Positions 23,793 through 34,103 of a DNA stretch of 64,000 nucleotides are shown here, piece after piece. The stretch's first letter is position 1. Each line of letters begins with the position of its first letter. Origin of the DNA: Kribbella steppae. GTDB taxonomy: Bacteria; Actinomycetota; Actinomycetes; Propionibacteriales; Kribbellaceae. The notes beneath the pieces were generated by a model. The model had not been told where the DNA came from and did not search any database. It was given only the letters and a program-made list of their open reading frames with translations. A program made the position numbers and the translations under genes. The stretch spans positions 1 through 64,000 of the forward strand of contig NZ_SLWN01000022.1 of assembly GCF_004342025.1 (NCBI RefSeq), written 5' to 3'.

Positions 23793-24448
23793 CCTGGGTA
23801 GTCGACAACCTGGACCTGATCTGGGAACAGCTGCGCGAGCATATCTACCTGGCGATCATCCCGGTCATTCTCGGACTGCTGATCGCGGTGCCGCTGGGCT
23901 ACGTGGCGACCCGGTTCGGGTTGCTGGCGAACCCGCTGATCGCCCTCGGCGGTGTGCTGTACTCACTGCCCTCGATCGCGCTGTTCATCGTGCTGCCGGC
24001 GATCCTCGGCACCAAGGTGCTGTCCCCGGTCAACATCATCGTGGCGCTGACCATCTATACGGTCTCGCTGCTGATCCGCAATGTGATCGACGGGCTGCGC
24101 TCCGTGCCGGTCGAGGTCCGGCAGTCGGCGGTCGCGGTCGGGTACGGCTCCATGCACCGGCTGATCGCGATCGACCTGCCGATCGCCGTACCGGTGATCT
24201 TCGCCGGTCTCCGCGTCGTCACTGTGGCGAACATCTCGATGGTGAGCGTCGGCGCGGTGATCGGGATCGGCGGCCTGGGCGAGTTGTTCACCCTGGGCTT
24301 CCAGAAGGACTTCCTCACCCCGGTCGTGGTGGGCGTGGTGCTCTCCCTGCTGCTGGCGCTGCTGGCCGACCTGGCCCTGGTCGGTCTCCAGCGCGTGCTC
24401 ACTCCGTGGGCCCGCGTGATCGCCGCTCCTCCGGTGGAGGTGACCTGA
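23789..24448 (+). CDS. ProU/OpuC-type ABC permease (first)
   Basis: A 219-residue integral membrane protein with about five to six helices and the binding-protein-dependent permease signature around VEVRQSAVAVGYGSMHRLIAIDLPIAVPVI. It overlaps the ATPase gene by 4 nt (ATGA). It forms a heterodimeric channel with the next gene. Confidence 0.9.
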   Translation: MTWVVDNLDLIWEQLREHIYLAIIPVILGLLIAVPLGYVATRFGLLANPLIALGGVLYSLPSIALFIVLPAILGTKVLSPVNIIVALTIYTVSLLIRNVIDGLRSVPVEVRQSAVAVGYGSMHRLIAIDLPIAVPVIFAGLRVVTVANISMVSVGAVIGIGGLGELFTLGFQKDFLTPVVVGVVLSLLLALLADLALVGLQRVLTPWARVIAAPPVEVT

Positions 24449-24449
24449 T

Positions 24450-25100
24450 ATGTGGGAATACCTGAGCGACCCCTTCAACTGGTCCGGCCCGGAAGGGATC
24501 TGGGCCAGGATCATCCAGCACATCTGGTACACGTTCGCCGCACTCGGGCTCTCCGCGGCGATCGCGCTGCCGGTGGGGTTGCGGATCGGCCACACCCGGC
24601 GCGGGGCGTTCCTGGCGATCAACCTGGGCAACGCGGCCCGGGCGCTGCCGAGCCTCGGTCTGCTGATGATCGCGGTGCTGCTGACCGACCAGATCGGGTT
24701 CCTGCCGGTCCTGATCGCGCTGGTCGCGCTCGGTATCCCGCCGATCCTGGCCTCGACGTACGCCGGTCTGTCCGGTGTCGATCCGGCCACGATCGACGCC
24801 GCCCGGGGGATGGGGATGACTGGGCAGGAGATCCTGACCAAGGTGGAGATCCCGATCGCGATGCCGCTGATCATCTCCGGTCTGCGCGGCGCGACCCTGC
24901 AGATCGTCTCGACCGCGACGATCGCCGCCCTCGTCTCGCTCGGCGGCCTCGGCCGCTACGTGGTCGACGGACTGAAACTCCGCGACTTCCCGCAGATGTT
25001 CACCGGCGCCCTGCTGGTGGCCCTGCTCGCCATCCTGCTCGACGTGATATTCGCCGTGATCGGCCGGGCCGTCGTCTCCGACGGACTCAGGGCCGACTGA
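24450..25100 (+). CDS. ProU/OpuC-type ABC permease (second)
   Basis: A 216-residue permease, paralogous to the preceding one, with the coupling-helix region IDAARGMGMTGQEILTKVEIPIAMPLIISG. It starts immediately after the first permease (ATG 24450). Two different small permeases plus a CBS-containing ATPase are the OpuC layout. Confidence 0.9.
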   Translation: MWEYLSDPFNWSGPEGIWARIIQHIWYTFAALGLSAAIALPVGLRIGHTRRGAFLAINLGNAARALPSLGLLMIAVLLTDQIGFLPVLIALVALGIPPILASTYAGLSGVDPATIDAARGMGMTGQEILTKVEIPIAMPLIISGLRGATLQIVSTATIAALVSLGGLGRYVVDGLKLRDFPQMFTGALLVALLAILLDVIFAVIGRAVVSDGLRAD

Positions 25101-25175
25101 CCTACCGGAACTGTCGGACCGGCCTGATGAACTTGCCGGATCAGACGAACCTGATGAACCGCCCCACCGAAACAT

Positions 25176-25195
25176 CCACCGGCAACGGCCGGTGG
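25176..25195 (+). other. Intercistronic hairpin before the binding-protein gene
   Basis: CCACCGGC and GCCGGTGG form a perfect 8-bp stem with an AACG loop, 23 nt before the GTG of the solute-binding protein. It could protect or separate the downstream message; it is too short to be an obvious terminator. Confidence 0.45.
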
Positions 25196-25218
25196 CTGAC
25201 GAGACACTGGAGGCTCTC

Positions 25219-26151
25219 GTGTTGAGATCCACACTCATCCGTACTGCGATCGCCGGGGTGGCGGTGCTCGGCCTGGCCGGCTGTGGGGGTGGAGACGATC
25301 AGTTGGGCGACAACGACGCGGGCTCCTCGCCCGCGCCGGACAAGGTCACCAGCATCACCGTCGGTTCGGCGGACTTCTCCGAGAGCCAGCTGCTGGCGGA
25401 GATCTACGGTCAGGCGCTGGCCGCCAAGGGCGTCGAGGTCACGCAGAAGCCGAACATCGGCAACCGCGAGACCTACATGGCCGCGATCAAGGACGGCTCG
25501 GTGCACCTGCTGCCGGAGTACACCGGCGCTGCGCTGCACTACTTCAAGACCGACGCCACCGAGACCGAGGACCAGGCGACGTACGACGCGTTGAAGGCCT
25601 CGCTGCCGTCCGGGCTCGAGGTGCTGGAGAAGTCGCCGGCGGCCGACGAGGACACCATCGTGGTGACCAAGGCGACCGCGGACAAGTACAACCTGAAGTC
25701 GCTGGCCGACCTGAAGCCGGTCGCCAAGGACATGGCTGCAGGCGGCAGCTCCGAGTTCAAGGTGCGGGATGCCGGCCTGAAGGGGCTGAAGGAGAAGTAC
25801 GGCGTCGAGTTCGGCAAGGAGTACAAGACTCTGGACGCCGGTGGCCCGTTGAGCCTGAAGGCGCTGCTGGACAACCAGGTCCAGGTGTCGAACTTCTTCA
25901 CCACCCAGGCGCTGATCAAGGACAACAACCTGGTCATGCTGGAGGACCCGGAGAACATCCTGCCGCCGAACGCCATCGTTCCGTTGATCCGGACCGACCA
26001 CAAGTCGGCTGACGTCGAGTCGACGCTGAACGCGGTCTCGGCCAAGCTGACCACGGAAGGGCTGACCGAGATGGTCAAGCGGATCGACGTCGGCAAGGAG
26101 TCGGCGAACGCGGTCGCCAAGGACTGGCTGTCGAAGAACCCGCTGTCTTGA
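25219..26151 (+). CDS. ABC transporter substrate-binding lipoprotein (OpuAC/OsmF family)
   Basis: A 310-residue lipoprotein. The signal peptide ends in a lipobox, LGLAGC, followed by a flexible Gly/Asp-rich linker. The mature part has the family pattern: ITVGSADFSESQLLAEIYGQALAAKG near the start, the GSVHLLPEYTGAALHYF segment and VQVSNFFTTQALIKDNNLVMLEDP. It delivers substrate to the adjacent permeases. CTGGAGG precedes GTG 25219. Its place between hutU and the later hut genes suggests a histidine-pathway substrate. Confidence 0.88.
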   Translation: MLRSTLIRTAIAGVAVLGLAGCGGGDDQLGDNDAGSSPAPDKVTSITVGSADFSESQLLAEIYGQALAAKGVEVTQKPNIGNRETYMAAIKDGSVHLLPEYTGAALHYFKTDATETEDQATYDALKASLPSGLEVLEKSPAADEDTIVVTKATADKYNLKSLADLKPVAKDMAAGGSSEFKVRDAGLKGLKEKYGVEFGKEYKTLDAGGPLSLKALLDNQVQVSNFFTTQALIKDNNLVMLEDPENILPPNAIVPLIRTDHKSADVESTLNAVSAKLTTEGLTEMVKRIDVGKESANAVAKDWLSKNPLS

Positions 26152-27335
26152 GCTTCGAGAACATGTGGGCGGCGCTGGCCGCCGTCGGCCGTGACCCCGA
26201 CACCGGGGGTTACCGCCGCGGCGGCTGGACGCCGACCGAGCGCGAGGCGACGCACTGGTTCCTCGACCAGTGCGCCACCCGCAACCTCACTGTCGAATCA
26301 GACGGCATCGGCAACCTCGTCGCTTGGTGGGGTCCGTCAGACGCAGCTGGTGTGGTGACTGGAAGCCACCTGGACTCGGTCATTGACGGTGGTGCGTTTG
26401 ACGGGCCGTTGGGCGTGGTTTCTGCTTTGGCGGCTGTGGATCTGTTGCGGGCTGAGGGGTTTGAGCCTTCGGTGCCGATCGGGGTCGGGGCGTTCGTGGA
26501 GGAGGAAGGGTCGCGGTTCGGGATGCCTTGTCTTGGGTCTCGGGTTGCGGCCGGGGTGCTGCCGGCCTCGCGGGCCCTTGCGTTGAAGGACAGATCAGGA
26601 GTTTCGCTCGCCGCGGCGTTGGAGACGGCGGGGACGGATCCGGCGGGCGTCGGGCCGTCGCCGTTGCTGGAGCGGATGGGGACGTTCGTCGAGTTGCACG
26701 TCGAGCAAGGCCGCGGGCTGACCGCGCCGGTCGGTGTGGCCAGCTCGATCTGGCCACACGGGCGGTACCGGTTCACGTTCGGGGGCGAGGCCAACCACGC
26801 CGGCACGACGTTGATGGAAGACCGGCACGACCCGATGCTCACCTACGCGATGACCGCACTGGCCGCCAACAAGCAGGCCCGTCTGGCCGGCGCCCGCGCG
26901 ACCTTCGGCCGCCTGTCGGTCGAGCCCAACGGCACGAACGCAGTACCGTCACAGGTGACCGCCTGGCTGGACGCACGCGCCGCCGACGACGCGACGCTGG
27001 AGTCGTTGCTGGCAGCAATTACCAAGCAAGCGACGGAACGCGCCGAACGTGACGGTACGACGCTCGAAGTGGTGCCAGAGTCGGTGTCGCCGGTGGTCGA
27101 CTTCCCGGCCGGGTTGCGGGACCGGTTGGTCGACGTACTGGATGGTGCGCCGGTGCTGCCGACCGGAGCCGGGCACGACGCCGGCGTGTTCTCGGCGGCC
27201 GGCATCCCGACCGCGATGCTGTTCGTCCGGAACCCGACCGGTATCTCGCACTCGCCGGCCGAGTACGCCGAGATGGACGACTGCCTGGCCGGCGTGGACG
27301 CGTTGGCCGCCGTACTGAAGGACCTTGCGAAGTGA
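26148..27335 (+). CDS. M20-family amidohydrolase (allantoate amidohydrolase-like) in the hut operon
   Basis: A 395-residue metallohydrolase of the M20 carbamoylase type. Metal-binding motifs are GSHLDSV (near 79), DGPLGVV, VEEEGSRFG, ELHVEQG and a late ISHSPAEYAEMDD; the dimerisation lid holds GEANHAGTT. Relatives cleave N-carbamoyl amino acids or allantoate. In this operon it sits just before hutF, whose product is N-formylglutamate, and no HutG-type deformylase is in the window, so hydrolysis of N-formyl-L-glutamate is a reasonable guess. The TTG at 26148 overlaps the previous stop; ATG 26163 is an alternative start. Confidence 0.85.
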   Translation: MSFENMWAALAAVGRDPDTGGYRRGGWTPTEREATHWFLDQCATRNLTVESDGIGNLVAWWGPSDAAGVVTGSHLDSVIDGGAFDGPLGVVSALAAVDLLRAEGFEPSVPIGVGAFVEEEGSRFGMPCLGSRVAAGVLPASRALALKDRSGVSLAAALETAGTDPAGVGPSPLLERMGTFVELHVEQGRGLTAPVGVASSIWPHGRYRFTFGGEANHAGTTLMEDRHDPMLTYAMTALAANKQARLAGARATFGRLSVEPNGTNAVPSQVTAWLDARAADDATLESLLAAITKQATERAERDGTTLEVVPESVSPVVDFPAGLRDRLVDVLDGAPVLPTGAGHDAGVFSAAGIPTAMLFVRNPTGISHSPAEYAEMDDCLAGVDALAAVLKDLAK

Positions 27336-28642
27336 CGTCGTACTGGTGCTCGAGCGCGCTCCTGCCGACCGGGATCGCCGAGCGGGTGCTGGTGACGATC
27401 GCCGACGGACGGTTCGCCGCGGTCGAGGCCGACGCGGACCCGGGTGACGCGATCCGGCTGAACGGTCTCGTGCTCCCCGGGCTGGCGAACTGCCACAGCC
27501 ACGCCTTCCACCGAGCCTTGCGCGGCCGTACGCAGACCGAGCGCGGCACGTTCTGGACCTGGCGCGAGCAGATGTACGCCGTCGCCTCGATGCTGACCCC
27601 GGAGACGTATTACCAGCTCGCGCGGGCCGTGTACGGCGAGATGGTGCTGGCCGGGATCACCGCGGTCGGCGAGTTCCACTACCTGCATCACGCACCGGGC
27701 GGGCGCCGCTACGACGATCCGAACGCGATGGGTACGGCGTTGATCGCGGCGGCCCGGGACGCGGGGATCCGGATCGCCTTGCTGGACACGTGTTACGTCG
27801 CCGGCGGGATCGACCAGCCGCTGAACTCGGTGCAGGAACGGTTCAGCGACGGCGACGCCGCGACCTGGGCCTCCAGGGTCTCGTTGCTGACCGGCTCCGA
27901 CGATGTCGTGATCGGTGCGGCGGCGCATTCTGTTCGCGGTGTGCCCCAGGATCAGCTGGGCGCAGTCGCATCGGCGTTGCCGAACGCACCATTGCACATC
28001 CATCTGTCCGAGCAGGTCGGCGAGAACGCCGCTTGCCTGGACGCCTACGGTCGTACGCCGGCCCAGGTCCTCGACGAGACCGGCTTCCTCAGCGGGCGGA
28101 CGAGCGCCGTCCACGCGACCCATCTGACCAACGTCGATGTGGGGCTGCTCGGAAGCTCGGCGACGTACTCATGCTTCTGCCCGACCACCGAGCGGGACCT
28201 GGCCGACGGCATCGGTCCATCGGCGGCGCTGCGCAATGCCGGATCGCCGTTGACGCTCGGGTCGGACAGTCACGCGGTGATCGACCTCTTCGAGGAGATG
28301 CGCGCGGTGGAACTGGACGAGCGGCTCGCCTCCCAGGAACGCGGCCACTGGTCCGCGGCCGAGCTGCTGAAGGCCGCGACAATCGACGGGCACCGGTCGC
28401 TCGGGTTCGACGACGCCGGGGCGATCGCGGTGGGTGCCCGCGCGGATCTGGTCGCCGTCCGACTGGACAGCGTGCGTACGGCGGGGACCGGAGGAACTGT
28501 GGAAACCATCGCCTTCGCGGCGTCGGCCGCCGATGTCAGCGATGTGATCGCCGGTGGGCGACAAGTGGTTGCTGATGGCAAGCATATGAAGCTGGACGTG
28601 GCCGCTGAGCTGGCGGCCTCGATCGCGGCGGTGACCGAATGA
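27332..28642 (+). CDS. hutF: Formimidoylglutamate deiminase
   Basis: A 436-residue amidohydrolase-superfamily enzyme that converts N-formimidoyl-L-glutamate to N-formylglutamate and ammonia. Motifs are the N-terminal metal site NCHSHAFHRALRG, TFWTWREQMY, HIHLSEQ, VHATHL and the catalytic GSDSHAVIDLFEEMRAVE. The GTG start overlaps the stop of the M20 gene, and the hutI ATG overlaps its stop. HutF marks the deiminase branch of histidine degradation. Confidence 0.95.
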   Translation: MTSYWCSSALLPTGIAERVLVTIADGRFAAVEADADPGDAIRLNGLVLPGLANCHSHAFHRALRGRTQTERGTFWTWREQMYAVASMLTPETYYQLARAVYGEMVLAGITAVGEFHYLHHAPGGRRYDDPNAMGTALIAAARDAGIRIALLDTCYVAGGIDQPLNSVQERFSDGDAATWASRVSLLTGSDDVVIGAAAHSVRGVPQDQLGAVASALPNAPLHIHLSEQVGENAACLDAYGRTPAQVLDETGFLSGRTSAVHATHLTNVDVGLLGSSATYSCFCPTTERDLADGIGPSAALRNAGSPLTLGSDSHAVIDLFEEMRAVELDERLASQERGHWSAAELLKAATIDGHRSLGFDDAGAIAVGARADLVAVRLDSVRTAGTGGTVETIAFAASAADVSDVIAGGRQVVADGKHMKLDVAAELAASIAAVTE

Positions 28643-29802
28643 CCTCGCTGTTGCTGACTGGCATCGGTTCGCTGGTGACCAACGACCCGGCGCGTAGCGA
28701 GCTGCTCGGCGAGATCCGGGACGCGGCGCTGGTGATCGAGGGCAGCAAGGTCGCGTGGGTGGGTTCCCGTCGCGACGCCCCGGCGGCGGACTCCGCGCTG
28801 GATCTCGGTGGACGGGCGGTGATCCCGGGGTTCGTCGACTCGCATGCGCATCTGGTGTTCGCCGGTGACCGGGCCGAGGAGTTCGCCGCCCGGATGAGCG
28901 GTACGCCGTACTCCGCGGGCGGGATCCGGACCACGGTGGCGGCGACCCGGCAGGCCACGGACGAGGTGCTGACCGCGAACGTGGCCCGGCTGGTGACCGA
29001 GATGCGCCGTCAGGGCACTACGACGGTCGAGATCAAGTCCGGGTACGGGCTGACGGTCGCGGACGAGGCGCGGGCGCTGCAGATCGCGGGTCAATTCACC
29101 GAGGAGACCACTTATCTGGGGGCGCACGTCGTACCGGCGGAGTTCGCCGACGACCCGGCCGGCTACGTGGCGCTCGTGACCGGTCCGATGCTCGAGGCGA
29201 GCTCGCGGCACGCCAAGTGGGTCGACGTCTTCGTCGAACGCGGCGCCTTCGACGAGGACCAGGCCAGGGCGATCCTGACAGCCGGTCAAGGCAAGGGCCT
29301 GCAGGCCAGGGTGCACGCCAATCAACTCGGCGAAGGCCCGGGCGTGCAGTTGGCTTGCTCGGTCGGCGCGGCGGCGGCCGATCACTGCACCTATCTCACC
29401 GACGTCGACGTCGACGCTCTCGCTTCGACCGGCGTGGTCGCGGGCCTCCTTCCCGCGGTCGAGTTCTCGACGCGTTCGCCGTACCCGGATGCTCGTCGCC
29501 TGCTCGACGCCGGCGTGACCGTTGCCCTCGCCACCGACTGCAACCCAGGCTCCGGCTACTCCTCGTCCATGCCGCTGTGCATCGCCCTGGCCGTCCGCGA
29601 GATGCACATGACCCCGGCCGAGGCCCTCTGGTCCGCGACCGCAGGCGGTGCCGCGTCACTTCGCCGTACCGACATCGGCCGGTTGGTGCCTGGGGCACGC
29701 GCCGACCTGGCCGTTCTCGACGCACCGTCGTACATCCACCTCGCCTACCGCCCCGGCGTACCCCTCGTCACCCAAACCTTCGTGGGTGGACGGCCGGTCT
29801 AG
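28639..29802 (+). CDS. hutI: Imidazolonepropionase
   Basis: A 387-residue zinc/iron amidohydrolase that opens the ring of 4-imidazolone-5-propionate to give N-formimidoylglutamate. Conserved elements: FVDSHAHLVFAGDRAEEFAARMSG, TTTVEIKSGYGL, LQARVHANQLGEG, DHCTYLTDVD and ATDCNPGSGYSSSMPLCIALA. It is the last gene of the hut operon, coupled to hutF by ATGA. A hairpin repeat follows 6 nt after its stop and may act as the operon's end. Confidence 0.96.
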   Translation: MTSLLLTGIGSLVTNDPARSELLGEIRDAALVIEGSKVAWVGSRRDAPAADSALDLGGRAVIPGFVDSHAHLVFAGDRAEEFAARMSGTPYSAGGIRTTVAATRQATDEVLTANVARLVTEMRRQGTTTVEIKSGYGLTVADEARALQIAGQFTEETTYLGAHVVPAEFADDPAGYVALVTGPMLEASSRHAKWVDVFVERGAFDEDQARAILTAGQGKGLQARVHANQLGEGPGVQLACSVGAAAADHCTYLTDVDVDALASTGVVAGLLPAVEFSTRSPYPDARRLLDAGVTVALATDCNPGSGYSSSMPLCIALAVREMHMTPAEALWSATAGGAASLRRTDIGRLVPGARADLAVLDAPSYIHLAYRPGVPLVTQTFVGGRPV

Positions 29803-29808
29803 AGGTGG

Positions 29809-29899
29809 CGGACCCCCAGGCCATCACAATTGCCGCAGCACTCGCCGACCACGGCTCGCGACGGCGGTCTCGCGTGGATTGTGATGGCCTGGAGATCCG
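29809..29899. repeat. Hairpin repeat, family B copy 1
   Basis: A 91-bp element with 22-bp inverted arms (29809-29830 and 29878-29899, two mismatches) around a 47-nt loop. The arm core CCAGGCCATCACAAT recurs in copies at 30788 and 37486. It lies between hutI and the converging DUF559 gene, which reads into it. Confidence 0.85.
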
Positions 29900-30756
29900 G
29901 CCATCGCCTGCCGGATCGCATCCACCACCCAGCCGGGGTCGAACATCACGTCCTCCCAGGAGAACCGGAGCAGTCGCCAGCCGCGAATCGTGAGGTTGAC
30001 GTGTCGGCGGCAGTCTCGGGTGAGCGCCCTGCGCGTGCCGTGATGAGCGAAGCTGTCGGCCTCGAGGGCAATCAGCAATTCCGGGTGCCCCAGGTCGATC
30101 CGAGCTGAGAAGCCGCCGTCCCGAACCACGACCTGAGCTTCGAAACCGTCGATGCCGGCTTCGATCAGAAGGGCGCGCAGGGCAGATTCCAGCGCGGACT
30201 CGGCCCGGGCGTCCGCGGCCGCCGCCACCCGGCGGGCTCGACGGCAGCCGGGACCGCCGAGTTCGGCGGCCGCGATCAACAGTTGCGATCGATCGAACGC
30301 GGCGAGCCGGAGCGCCGAGTCCGCGACGGTGAGGCCCGCGGCGAACGGCAAGGTACGCGCGCAGTCCAGCACAGTTCGGAGCTTGCCTGTCAGGCGCCCG
30401 TCGGAGGGGACGTCGTCGGCCCAGTGCAGTTCGCAATCCACCGAACTCAGCCGACGGTGCTGCCCGCGCGGCACGGTGATGTGCGGCTTGTCCGGCAGGT
30501 CGAGCACCGAGAATCCGTGCAGGACGGCGGCACTCAGATGCGACACGATCCCTCCCTGGGCCCTGGCTGCAGCGAGTGGATCGGCGGCCGGAGGCATCGC
30601 ATAGACGCCCTTCGCGATCCGGCGGATCGCGCCGTCGGTCAACGCCTTGCGAAGGGCGCGGCCGGAGACGGCGGACCTCAGCTCGGCGAAGGTTGCCGTT
30701 CCTCCGCGCGGTTGGAGTACCTCGATGACCTCGGACATCTCACGATGGTCGCTCAC
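29824..30756 (-). CDS. AbiEi-like winged helix plus DUF559 nuclease-like protein
   Basis: A 310-residue protein. The N-terminal 110 residues resemble AbiEi-type antitoxin winged helices (VLQPRGGTATFAELRSAVSGRALRKALTDGAIRRIAKGVYAMP). The C-terminal region matches DUF559, a PD-(D/E)XK/Vsr-like nuclease fold: ARIDLGHPELLIALEADSFAHH and the late INLTIRGWRLLRFSWEDV-type segment. Many actinobacteria carry several such genes with unknown function. The last 25 or so residues and the stop are encoded inside repeat B1, so the natural C-terminus has probably been replaced. ATG at 30738 is an alternative to the GTG at 30756. Confidence 0.75.
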   Translation of the reverse strand: MSDHREMSEVIEVLQPRGGTATFAELRSAVSGRALRKALTDGAIRRIAKGVYAMPPAADPLAAARAQGGIVSHLSAAVLHGFSVLDLPDKPHITVPRGQHRRLSSVDCELHWADDVPSDGRLTGKLRTVLDCARTLPFAAGLTVADSALRLAAFDRSQLLIAAAELGGPGCRRARRVAAAADARAESALESALRALLIEAGIDGFEAQVVVRDGGFSARIDLGHPELLIALEADSFAHHGTRRALTRDCRRHVNLTIRGWRLLRFSWEDVMFDPGWVVDAIRQAMAGSPGHHNPRETAVASRGRRVLRQL

Positions 30757-30787
30757 TTGCGACGAAGCGGGACGTGGTTACCCACAG

Positions 30788-30880
30788 GCGGACCGCCAGC
30801 CCATCACATTCGGCGTCCAGCCCTGAGGTCCCCCGGGACGGGTGGGAACGAGAGGCGATTGTGATGGCCTGGCGGTCCGC
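30788..30880. repeat. Hairpin repeat, family B copy 2
   Basis: A 93-bp element with 23-bp inverted arms (30788-30810 and 30858-30880, two mismatches), the same arm core as B1 and a different loop. It lies between the DUF559 gene and the 3' end of a broken phosphoribosyltransferase gene, both on the reverse strand. Confidence 0.85.
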
Positions 30881-30884
30881 AACT

Positions 30885-31427
30885 CTAGAGCCGTCGTACG
30901 TGGATGAGGCTGCGGAGCGGAAGGTCGTGGCGCAGCCGGGCGTTGCCGAGGCCGTCGACGATGCAGGCCGCGCCGATCCACTCGGCGCCACAGTCCTCCA
31001 CCAAGGCACGGGCGACCGACGCGGTCGCTCCGGTATCCGCCCAGTCGTCGACCATCAGGACCCGATCACCGGCCTTGATCAGGTCACGGCGAAACCCGAA
31101 GACGACGTGCCGATCCTGGTAGTCCGGCCCGGTCGTCCGCAGTACCCACCGATCGCTGTCGGTCGCCTGACCGTTGTTCTTCCGGATCTCGACGAACCCG
31201 ACTCCCAGTGCCGCTGCCGTCAATGCACCGAGCATCGATCCGCGAGACACCGGACCGACCACCACTGTCGGCGTCACGTCGTACAGACGGCCCAGCGCAG
31301 GTCCCAGGTCACGCAGCAACTCGGCGTCGCGCCACCATCCGGTGACGTCGGCGTAGTTGCTTCAGGCTCCGCGGTCCGTCCGCCAGGCGAAGGCGTTGCG
31401 CAGTCGCTCCTGCAGCTGTCTGGTCAT
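30885..31427 (-). pseudogene. Phosphoribosyltransferase interrupted by an in-frame TGA
   Basis: From ATG 31427 the frame reads 21 codons (MTRQLQERLRNAFAWRTDRG and one Ala), hits TGA at 31364-31362, then continues without shift as SNYADVTGWWRDAELLRDLG and a complete type I phosphoribosyltransferase domain with the PRPP motif VLMVDDWADTGAT. The stop could come from a single CGA to TGA change. An internal TTG start at 31319 would leave 144 residues and drop the conserved-looking YADVTGWWRD region. The natural substrate is unknown. It may be a pseudogene, a sequencing error, or a shortened protein. Confidence 0.7.
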
Positions 31428-31467
31428 GGCTCAAGGGTGACGGGAAGTCGTCGGCCCCGCACCCGAT

Positions 31468-31953
31468 TTAGTCGGTGAGCTCCTTGGCGCACAGGGCTGT
31501 CGTGGTGCCGTCGGGGCGGCGGAGTTTGCCGACCTCGACGAAGTCGCGGCCGGCGTGGAAGGCGAGGCCGGCGACGTCGGGCGGATCGGAGCGGATGCCG
31601 CAGACGAGACGGTCGAAGGGTTTCGCGGAGCGTTCGACGGCGCGGTAGACCGCGGTCGCGATGCCCTTGCGGCGGTGCCGCTCGGCGACCACGATGCGGT
31701 CCAGGTGGAGGAAGCGGTCGACGTAGGTTCCGGCGAACCATTGGAAGTCGAGGCTGTCATGGGCCGAGCCGGGCGCGAAGGTGAGGACGAAGCCCGCCAC
31801 CTCGTCGTCCAGGTCGACCACGGCGGCGTGCGCGGCGATCAGTCGGAGCCAGTCCAGCCGGTCCGGTCCGAGCGGCTCGACCAGACCTTCCGCGGCGGTG
31901 TTCAGGGCAAGAACCGCGGCGTCGTCAGCGGAGGTCATGGGGCGGAGCTTCAC
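31468..31953 (-). CDS. GNAT-family acetyltransferase
   Basis: A 161-residue single GNAT domain, starting VKLRPMTSADDAAVLALNT. The acetyl-CoA-binding loop is VAERHRRKGIATAVYRAVERSA, preceded by the strand LHLDRIVV. The GTG at 31953 gives the family N-terminus; a longer upstream frame into 32157 has no coding character. The substrate is unknown. The 184 nt between it and the first HAIR box hold nothing else I can identify. Confidence 0.8.
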   Translation of the reverse strand: MKLRPMTSADDAAVLALNTAAEGLVEPLGPDRLDWLRLIAAHAAVVDLDDEVAGFVLTFAPGSAHDSLDFQWFAGTYVDRFLHLDRIVVAERHRRKGIATAVYRAVERSAKPFDRLVCGIRSDPPDVAGLAFHAGRDFVEVGKLRRPDGTTTALCAKELTD

Positions 31954-32137
31954 GGTGACACCATCCCACGGAAAGCCTTTGCAGCGGCAGGGGTACGGGC
32001 GTCCGGATTCCGGTCCGCCGAGGTGGTCGCCGTACGGTGAAAATGCGGGTCGATCACCCGGGATGTGGCGGGGGAGGACCCTGGGCGGGCCCTGGGAATC
32101 CGGGGGTCGGGTTGGGAATGAGCCGGCCATATGCCAT

Positions 32138-32158
32138 GTTGAGTCAGGTGTACTCAAG
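32138..32158. promoter_or_regulatory. HAIR operator 1 of dnaK
   Basis: GTTGAGT-N7-ACTCAAG, a near-perfect match to the HspR-binding HAIR consensus CTTGAGT-N7-ACTCAAG. It lies 83 nt upstream of the dnaK start, so HspR would repress the operon in the absence of heat shock. Confidence 0.92.
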
Positions 32159-32202
32159 TTTGTTCAGTCACGGATTTGAAACCGGGGCGGCCGAAAGGCA
32201 AC

Positions 32203-32223
32203 ATTGAGTCCGCATCACTCAAC
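32203..32223. promoter_or_regulatory. HAIR operator 2 of dnaK
   Basis: ATTGAGT-N7-ACTCAAC, a second HAIR box 18 nt before the dnaK ATG and 65 bp centre-to-centre from the first, about six helical turns. Two boxes before dnaK are typical of actinobacteria. Confidence 0.88.
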
Positions 32224-32240
32224 TTCGTGGAGGTAAGCAC

Positions 32241-34099
<1,859 letters not shown>

Positions 34100-34103
<4 letters not shown>

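Noticed and set aside
31362..31364. Selenocysteine readthrough at the TGA in the phosphoribosyltransferase
   Set aside because: The site is not in an active-site or Cys-equivalent position, and nothing points to a selenocysteine insertion element; a nonsense change is simpler.
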